64,000 nt of DNA from contig NZ_JANHAX010000002.1 of assembly GCF_030848945.1 (NCBI RefSeq), forward strand, positions 682,001-746,000, written 5' to 3'. Made by a program: the position numbers and the translations under genes. Numbering within the stretch: the first letter of the stretch is position 1; each line of letters begins with the position of its first letter. Source of the DNA: Marimonas arenosa. Its GTDB lineage: Bacteria > Pseudomonadota > Alphaproteobacteria > Rhodobacterales > Rhodobacteraceae. Shown here piece after piece: positions 59,008-64,000 of the stretch. The notes beneath the pieces are model-generated. The model was not told the DNA's origin. It saw only the letters and a program-made list of their open reading frames with translations, and made no database searches.

Positions 59008-59745
59008 ATGCAAAAAAGTCCCTATGGCATGATTTGTCCGATCACCCATGCCTGTCAGGTTCTGGAGCCGAAATGGACGATTCCGATCCTGACCGAACTT
59101 TGGGCAGGCTCTACCAAGTTCAATGAGCTGCGCCGGGGGATCGGGAACATTTCGCCGACGCTGTTGACGCGGCGGCTGAAAGAGCTTGAGGCTTTTGGGC
59201 TGATCGAACGGATCGAAGACCCGGCGACGGGGGCGGTGGATTATGTCAGAACGCAATCGGCCATCGACCTTGAGCCGGCACTCAACGCCCTGGCGATGTG
59301 GGCGCAGAAACATGTCGAGGCCGAGGCGGCGTTGTGCGACTTGGATGTTTCGGGCCTGATGTGGCAGATGCGGAAGCGGATCGCGGCGGACGAGCTGCCG
59401 AAGCGGCGGGTCGTCATCCAGTTCAGGTTTGCCGATGAAGGCTTGGACTATGACACCTACTGGGCGCTGTGCCAGCCTGGAGCCGAGGTCGAAATATGCA
59501 CGGCGATTCCCGGCTTCGATGTCGATCTGTATGTCGAGACGGACTCGATTTCGCTGGCGGCCGTTCTGACCGGGCGGTCCTCGGCCGCGCGCGAGATCGA
59601 TGCGGGAGCGCTGTATCTGAGCGGTGAAGCGCTCCTGATACGAACGGTTGACCGGTGGCTGAAGAAATTTCCCTATCATCCGGACGGCGGCCCGGCGCAA
59701 TTGGCCCGAGAGCGGAGAGCGGACCGTCGTTCCGTGGCGTGCTGA
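59008..59745 (+). CDS. HxlR-family regulator with C-terminal extension
   Basis: A 245-residue protein. The N-terminal half is an HxlR winged helix: MICPITHACQVLEPKWTIPI, LRRGIGNISPTLLTRRLKELE and IERIEDPATGAVDY. The C-terminal ~110 residues (from about 125; VVIQFRFADEGLDYDTYWALC) resemble an SCP2-like lipid/ligand-binding domain, so it may bind an effector directly, unlike short HxlR proteins. Start ATG 59008 follows GGAAGGAGG. The GNAT gene follows immediately. Confidence 0.85.
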   Translation: MQKSPYGMICPITHACQVLEPKWTIPILTELWAGSTKFNELRRGIGNISPTLLTRRLKELEAFGLIERIEDPATGAVDYVRTQSAIDLEPALNALAMWAQKHVEAEAALCDLDVSGLMWQMRKRIAADELPKRRVVIQFRFADEGLDYDTYWALCQPGAEVEICTAIPGFDVDLYVETDSISLAAVLTGRSSAAREIDAGALYLSGEALLIRTVDRWLKKFPYHPDGGPAQLARERRADRRSVAC

Positions 59746-59746
59746 G

Positions 59747-60316
59747 ATGCAGCCGGAGGCGACGGAGCGGGTCGAGCCGCAGGATCATGACGAGATCGAC
59801 ACGCTGCTGAGAGCGGCTTTTCCGACCGACGAAGAGGCGCGGCTGGTGCACAAGCTTCGCGCCGATGGCGACATGTGGCTGGAGATGAAGAAATCCGTCG
59901 GCGGGCGGATTGCAGGGTATTACGCGATCAGCCGGATGCGGGCGCCCGAGGGGTGGGGCTGCCTCGCGCCGGTGGCGGTGCTGCCGGCGTTTCAGGGCGG
60001 AAAGCTGGTCGAGCAAAACCCTAACTGGGAGGCGGCGGCGGGGGACGAGGAGTGCCTGCGCGGGCCGCTGCGGATAGGGTCGCGGATGATGCGCGAGCTG
60101 GCTGCCTGGCACGCCATGCCGGGGATGGCCGCGTATTTGCCGGAGACGATCGTGGTGCTGGGCGAGCCGTCATTCTACGAGCGCGCCGGGTTCAGCCGGG
60201 CCCGGGCGGCGCGACTGACATCGCCCTATCCGATAGACTTCACGTTGATCCTGCGGCGCGGGACCGACGTGCCGGAGGGTGAACTGGTCTATCCTGCGGC
60301 CTTTTCTGCGCTGTGA
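59747..60316 (+). CDS. GNAT-family N-acetyltransferase
   Basis: A 189-residue protein with the GNAT fold: core strand WGCLAPVAVLPAFQGGK carries the expected strand-4 motif, and VLGEPSFYERAGFSRARA the motif-B region. About 20 residues after the core (VEQNPNWEAAAGDEECLR) replace the normal Q/RxxGxG/A acetyl-CoA loop with an unusual insert. Substrate unknown. It follows the HxlR gene by one base. Confidence 0.8.
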   Translation: MQPEATERVEPQDHDEIDTLLRAAFPTDEEARLVHKLRADGDMWLEMKKSVGGRIAGYYAISRMRAPEGWGCLAPVAVLPAFQGGKLVEQNPNWEAAAGDEECLRGPLRIGSRMMRELAAWHAMPGMAAYLPETIVVLGEPSFYERAGFSRARAARLTSPYPIDFTLILRRGTDVPEGELVYPAAFSAL

Positions 60317-60395
60317 CGCGCAGCGGGTTTGCGCCGGCGTGGGAAGACAGGCCGCAGGCGCGCATCTATTTTGCTGTTCAAAGGAGACCCGAGAC

Positions 60396-60980
60396 ATGCG
60401 CAAACTTCAGGTTCAGGGCGTGCATCACATCACGCTGACCGGCGCCGACCGGCAGACCAGCATCGATTTCTGGGAAGGCGTGCTGGGCATGCCTTTCGTG
60501 TTCGATCAACCCAATCTTGATGACCCGGATGAGGGGCATCTCTATTTCGATCCCGGCGACGGGCGGCTGATCACCGTGTTTACCAATGAAAACCGCAAAG
60601 GTGACAACCGGCGCACCCCGACCGAGCCGGGCTGCGTGCACCATCTGGCGTTCAATGTCAGCCGTGCGGTGTTTTCGCAGTGTATCGAGCGGCTGGAGGA
60701 GCGCGGTATCGGCCATTCCGGCGTGCGCGACCGCGGCTTCATGGATTCGATCTATTTCAAGGACCCGTTGGGGCTGCTCATTGAACTGGCGACCTACAAG
60801 TTCGAACCGCCGGAAGGCTTCACCCACGCCCAAGTGATGCTTGAGGCCCACAAGATCAGGGTCGAACGGGGCGACTACAACATCCAGGAGATCCATCTGG
60901 CCGATGCCATCGAGGCGATGGTGGTGCGGCGCAACGGCTCGCTTTCCGAGGAACGGGGGGCTAAGAACCCCTATAGATGA
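60396..60980 (+). CDS. VOC-family protein (glyoxalase/ring-cleavage dioxygenase fold)
   Basis: A 194-residue metal-dependent VOC-superfamily protein. Two beta-alpha-beta modules: VHHITLTGADRQTSIDFWEGVLGM with the first metal His, and CVHHLAFNVSRAVF with IYFKDPLGLLIELATYK (second His and Glu). It is related to ring-cleaving dioxygenases and lactoylglutathione lyase; the reaction is unclear. ATG 60396 has AAGGAG upstream and it overlaps the transporter gene by four bases. Confidence 0.85.
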   Translation: MRKLQVQGVHHITLTGADRQTSIDFWEGVLGMPFVFDQPNLDDPDEGHLYFDPGDGRLITVFTNENRKGDNRRTPTEPGCVHHLAFNVSRAVFSQCIERLEERGIGHSGVRDRGFMDSIYFKDPLGLLIELATYKFEPPEGFTHAQVMLEAHKIRVERGDYNIQEIHLADAIEAMVVRRNGSLSEERGAKNPYR

Positions 60981-61798
60981 GACTGTTTGCCCTGACCGCG
61001 CTGACTCTGGTGGCCTTTGCCGCGAATTCGCTTCTGAACCGGCTGGCGCTTGAGGGCGGTGCGGCCGGGCCGGCGAGTTTCGCCGCTGTCCGGCTGATCG
61101 CGGGCGCGGTCATGTTGTCGTTGCTGGTGATGTGGCGCAACGGCCGACCGGCCTGGCGGACCGGCCGCCTCGGCCCGGTGGCGCTCGCCCTCTACATGCT
61201 AGGCTTTTCCTTCGCCTATGTCAGCCTGCCGGCCGGGGTCGGCGCGCTGATCCTGTTCGGCGGCGTGCAGGTCACGATGTTCGCCGGCGCCCTGATCGGC
61301 GGCGACCGGGTGCCGCTCGGTCGCTGGCTGGGGGCGGGGCTGAGCTTTGCCGGTCTGTGCTCTTTGATGTGGCCCGCGGGTCATGCGGCGCCCGATGCGG
61401 CGGGCACGGCGCTGATGGTCGTGGCGGCGCTGGGCTGGGGTATCTATTCGCTGATCGGCCGCGGCGCCCGGGACCCGCTCGGCGCGACAGCGGCGAATTT
61501 CATCTGGGCCGTACCGGCGGGGGTACTGATCTGGCTGGTCCTGCCGGACGCGATGAGCCGGGAAGGCCTCGGTCTGGCGGTGCTCTCGGGGGCAGTGACC
61601 TCGGGGTTGGGTTATGCGTTGTGGTATCACGTGTTGCCCGGGCTCGGGGCCACACGCGCGGCGGTGGCGCAGTCGACGGTGCCGGTCCTCGCCGTTGCCG
61701 GCGGGGTGCTGCTGCTGGGCGAGGCACTGACGCTGCGGGTGGTGCTGGCCTCGGTTCTGGTGCTGGGCGGCGTGGTCTGGTCGGTGCGGGCGCGTTGA
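60977..61798 (+). CDS. EamA/DMT-family transporter
   Basis: A 273-residue inner-membrane protein of ten predicted helices, two EamA repeats. It is typical of small-metabolite exporters. The overlap with the VOC gene suggests joint function, for example export of a product, which is inference. Confidence 0.88.
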   Translation: MRLFALTALTLVAFAANSLLNRLALEGGAAGPASFAAVRLIAGAVMLSLLVMWRNGRPAWRTGRLGPVALALYMLGFSFAYVSLPAGVGALILFGGVQVTMFAGALIGGDRVPLGRWLGAGLSFAGLCSLMWPAGHAAPDAAGTALMVVAALGWGIYSLIGRGARDPLGATAANFIWAVPAGVLIWLVLPDAMSREGLGLAVLSGAVTSGLGYALWYHVLPGLGATRAAVAQSTVPVLAVAGGVLLLGEALTLRVVLASVLVLGGVVWSVRAR

Positions 61799-61897
61799 CG
61801 GCGGATTCGAGCCGGGATCGGGCCGGTCGCGGCAGTCTTGTATCGCCGGGCGCGGCTGTGTCGTAACTTCGGCTTATCGGCGGCAAGGGAGGGCGCG

Positions 61898-62287
61898 ATG
61901 AGCGACAATCCGGTGGTGCATTTCGAGATGCCCTATGACGACAGCGGTCGGATGCGGGAGTTCTACGAGACGGCGTTCGGCTGGACGACGATCCCGCTGG
62001 GGCCGGAGATGGGAGACTATGTGGTCGCGCAAGCGGCCGAGACCGACACGGAAAACATGGTCACCCAGAAAGGCGCGATCAACGGCGGCTTCGCGCCGCG
62101 GTCGGTGGACAATGACCGCACCAACCTGGTGATCGCGGTGGCGGACATCGCCAGGGCGATGGCGGATGTGGAGGCCGCCGGCGGCACGGTTCTGGGGGCG
62201 CCGGTCGAGATTGCGGGGGTGGGCCTGTATGTCCATTTCACCGACACCGAGGGCAACCGGCTGAGCCTGCTGGAACCGACGCAGTGA
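61898..62287 (+). CDS. VOC-family protein (short)
   Basis: A 129-residue single VOC protein. The opening VVHFEMPYDDSGRMREFYETAFGW and closing GLYVHFTDTEGNRLSLLEPT are typical of the antibiotic-resistance or glyoxalase-like group. Function unknown. ATG 61898 follows AAGGGAGGG. Confidence 0.85.
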   Translation: MSDNPVVHFEMPYDDSGRMREFYETAFGWTTIPLGPEMGDYVVAQAAETDTENMVTQKGAINGGFAPRSVDNDRTNLVIAVADIARAMADVEAAGGTVLGAPVEIAGVGLYVHFTDTEGNRLSLLEPTQ

Positions 62288-62405
62288 GGGCGGTGCCGGT
62301 GTTCGCGGCAAGCCGGCGCAAATCCGCGAAAGCGTCCGGTCTTTGCCAGAAAACCGACGCATTGCCTTCCTAGGTCTGATGCCGGGGCGCTGATCAGTGA
62401 AGAGC

Positions 62406-62801
62406 ATGGAACATACCAGTTTTCGGGAACGTCTGGCGAAGATCGAAGAGCAAGCGGGGCGCGATCTGGTCGAACGCAGTTTTGACGTCAAGGCCGAGCG
62501 CCAGGCGCCGCACGAGCGCAAGCCGGTCCGGTCCGGTCGCGCGCAAGACGAATATGATGATGGCGCGGCGGTTTTCTGGACCTTCTACGGGATGGGTGCC
62601 ATTTTGATGAGTACGGCCTATGTCCTCCAACCCGAGCGCGCTCCGACGATCCTGGTGATCGGCTTGCCGGTATTCGGCATCGTCGGCATCGTGAAGGTCA
62701 CAGCCACCATCCGCCGGCGCGGGTTTTCGCTGGGCCGCGATGGCGACGGTTTCTTGAACGTGATCGAAACGGTTTCGGACATGTTCAAGATGGTCAAGTG
62801 A
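62406..62801 (+). CDS. Hypothetical two-helix membrane protein
   Basis: A 131-residue protein: acidic/basic N-terminal coil (residues 1-50; RERLAKIEEQAGRDLVERS), two hydrophobic segments (about 57-75 and 82-100) and a short cytosolic tail. I do not recognise the family. Start ATG 62406; a GTG three codons earlier is possible. Confidence 0.55.
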   Translation: MEHTSFRERLAKIEEQAGRDLVERSFDVKAERQAPHERKPVRSGRAQDEYDDGAAVFWTFYGMGAILMSTAYVLQPERAPTILVIGLPVFGIVGIVKVTATIRRRGFSLGRDGDGFLNVIETVSDMFKMVK

Positions 62802-62813
62802 CCCGTTGCGCCG

Positions 62814-63278
62814 TCAGGCCTTGACCAGCCGTTCCAGCGGGTCGTAGGCGCAGGCGGCCTGATCCCAGGCGGCGGCCGGCAGGCTGTCGGGTTTGAAGCG
62901 GATCCCGGCCATCTCGGCGCGGGTGAACCAGCGCCGGCGGTGGACGATGCCTTCGGGATCGGTCCAGCTATCCGAAAGCGCGCCGTTGGTCACGTTGCAG
63001 CGGAAGAACACCTCGATCTGGTGGAAGCCGGTGTCAGGGTTGTGGAACTCGTTGATCAGGGCGGGCGCGCCGACGGCAATGGTGAGGCCGGTTTCCTCGT
63101 GCACCTCGCGGGCGAGGTTGTCGGGCAGGGACTGGTGTTTTTCGACGCCGCCCCCCGGGGCACACCAGAGCGTCGCTTCGGGGCCAGGGAAGGCGTTGAC
63201 CAACAGGAGCCGGTTGTCGTGCAAAATGAGCGCGCGGGTGGCGAGGCGGAGGGGGCGTGACGTCATGCGGTCTTTCAT
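62814..63278 (-). CDS. NUDIX hydrolase
   Basis: A 154-residue nucleoside-diphosphate-X hydrolase. The NUDIX box is [20 protein letters not shown] followed by TGL. The REVHEE core is intact, but the Glu that normally stands eight residues before the Arg is Gln. Substrate unknown. Two in-frame ATGs (63278 and 63266); the gap to the divergent esterase gene is only 30 bases if the first is used. Confidence 0.88.
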   Translation of the reverse strand: MKDRMTSRPLRLATRALILHDNRLLLVNAFPGPEATLWCAPGGGVEKHQSLPDNLAREVHEETGLTIAVGAPALINEFHNPDTGFHQIEVFFRCNVTNGALSDSWTDPEGIVHRRRWFTRAEMAGIRFKPDSLPAAAWDQAACAYDPLERLVKA

Positions 63279-63308
63279 AGGCGTTTATTTCGGCCTATCT
63301 CAAGCGCC

Positions 63309-64000
63309 ATGAGATGGTTGGCCCTCCTCCTGATGCTCCTGCCCGCCGCGTTGCGGGCCGATTGCGTCGTGCTGCTGCACGGGCTGGCGCGGACCGAGAT
63401 CTCGTTCCTGGTGCTGGAGGAGGTGCTGGAGGCCGAAGGATATCAGGTGGTGCGGCCGGGCTATCCCTCGACCGAGGAGCCGATCCTGTCGCTGGTGGTC
63501 AAGACCCTGCCGCGGGCGGTGGACAGCTGCGTGGCCGGCAAGGTGCATTTCGTGACCCATTCGATGGGCGGCATCCTGGTGCGGACCTGGCTGGAAACCT
63601 ATCGCCCGCCCAATCTGGGCCGGGTGGTGATGCTGGCGCCGCCCAACCACGGCTCGGAACTGGTCGACCGGTTTGGCGACTGGGAGGTGTTCGGCTGGTT
63701 CAACGGCCCGGCGGGTTTGCAGCTGGGCACCGGGCCGGACGCCCTGCCGCAGCATCTCGGGCCGGTGAAATTCGAGCTGGGGGTGATCGCCGGCAACCGC
63801 TCGCTGAGCCCGGCCTATTCGGTGATCCTCCCGGGACCGGATGATGGCAAGGTGTCGGTCGCCTCGACCAAGGTCGAGGGGATGAAGGACCACCTGGTGC
63901 TGCCGGTCACCCACACCTTTATGATGAACAACCCGCTGGTGATCGCGCAGGTGCTGACGTTTCTGAAGACCGGTCGGTTCGACCACGATCTGAAGATGGG
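63309..64000 (+). CDS. Esterase/lipase-like alpha/beta hydrolase, truncated by the window edge
   Basis: 230 codons are visible and the frame is open at base 64000. Signal peptide [19 protein letters not shown], oxyanion loop [11 protein letters not shown], nucleophile THSMGGI (S85), then [10 protein letters not shown], as in lipase-class alpha/beta hydrolases of the PGAP1-like group. It is probably exported. Divergent from the NUDIX gene. Confidence 0.85.
   Translation, partial: MRWLALLLMLLPAALRADCVVLLHGLARTEISFLVLEEVLEAEGYQVVRPGYPSTEEPILSLVVKTLPRAVDSCVAGKVHFVTHSMGGILVRTWLETYRPPNLGRVVMLAPPNHGSELVDRFGDWEVFGWFNGPAGLQLGTGPDALPQHLGPVKFELGVIAGNRSLSPAYSVILPGPDDGKVSVASTKVEGMKDHLVLPVTHTFMMNNPLVIAQVLTFLKTGRFDHDLKM

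Overview
The window is high-G+C DNA from an alphaproteobacterium, most likely the Rhodobacteraceae (Roseobacter group). Supporting signs are a stand-alone F1 operon in the order atpH-A-G-D-C, a pal-cpoB-tilS-ftsH string, several TRAP and ABC uptake operons for organic acids and amino compounds, and many ATGA or TGATG gene overlaps. Genes are densely packed on both strands. I see no rRNA, tRNA, CRISPR array, insertion sequence, prophage or plasmid origin. Both ends cut genes: an RND efflux permease on the left and an esterase/lipase on the right.

Region 1-22 kb is accessory transport and catabolism. (a) An RND pump with its periplasmic adaptor. (b) A maleylacetoacetate-isomerase-like GST, a complete DctPQM TRAP transporter and a SLAC1/TehA-type anion channel. 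(c) A seven-gene operon: M19 dipeptidase, peptide-type ABC importer (binding protein, two permeases, two ATPases) and an enamidase-like cyclic amidohydrolase, preceded by a palindrome close to the RutR consensus. Four different hairpins are stacked between the second permease and the first ATPase gene. (d) A convergent operon: enolase-superfamily enzyme, DadA-like D-amino acid dehydrogenase and a second TRAP system, with a divergent LysR regulator. I infer that (c) and (d) serve uptake and breakdown of unusual amino compounds such as cyclic amides, L,D-dipeptides or hydroxyprolines. The exact substrates cannot be read from sequence.

Region 22-34 kb is housekeeping: envelope (pal, cpoB, an M23 peptidase), tRNA modification (tilS), proteolysis (ftsH, clpA), DNA repair (tag) and methylglyoxal detoxification (gloB), with a TetR-YciI pair that has a clear operator at its own promoter. 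Region 35-41 kb is the F1-ATPase operon ending in a strong terminator, followed by an H-type lectin protein. Region 41-50 kb has prs, a glutathione-dependent isomerase, hydrolases, ltaE, ribF, a MaoC hydratase, a NagD-like phosphatase, an SGNH esterase and a manganese-dependent pyrophosphatase.

Region 50-64 kb mixes poorly characterised genes (DUF2161 nuclease-fold, DUF411, ankyrin, TraB/GumN, a long HxlR regulator with a divergent 86-residue orphan, VOC and GNAT proteins) with the groES-groEL operon under a textbook CIRCE element. A decayed type-II lumazine synthase gene (ribH2), with a frameshift and an in-frame stop, lies at about 55.2-55.4 kb.
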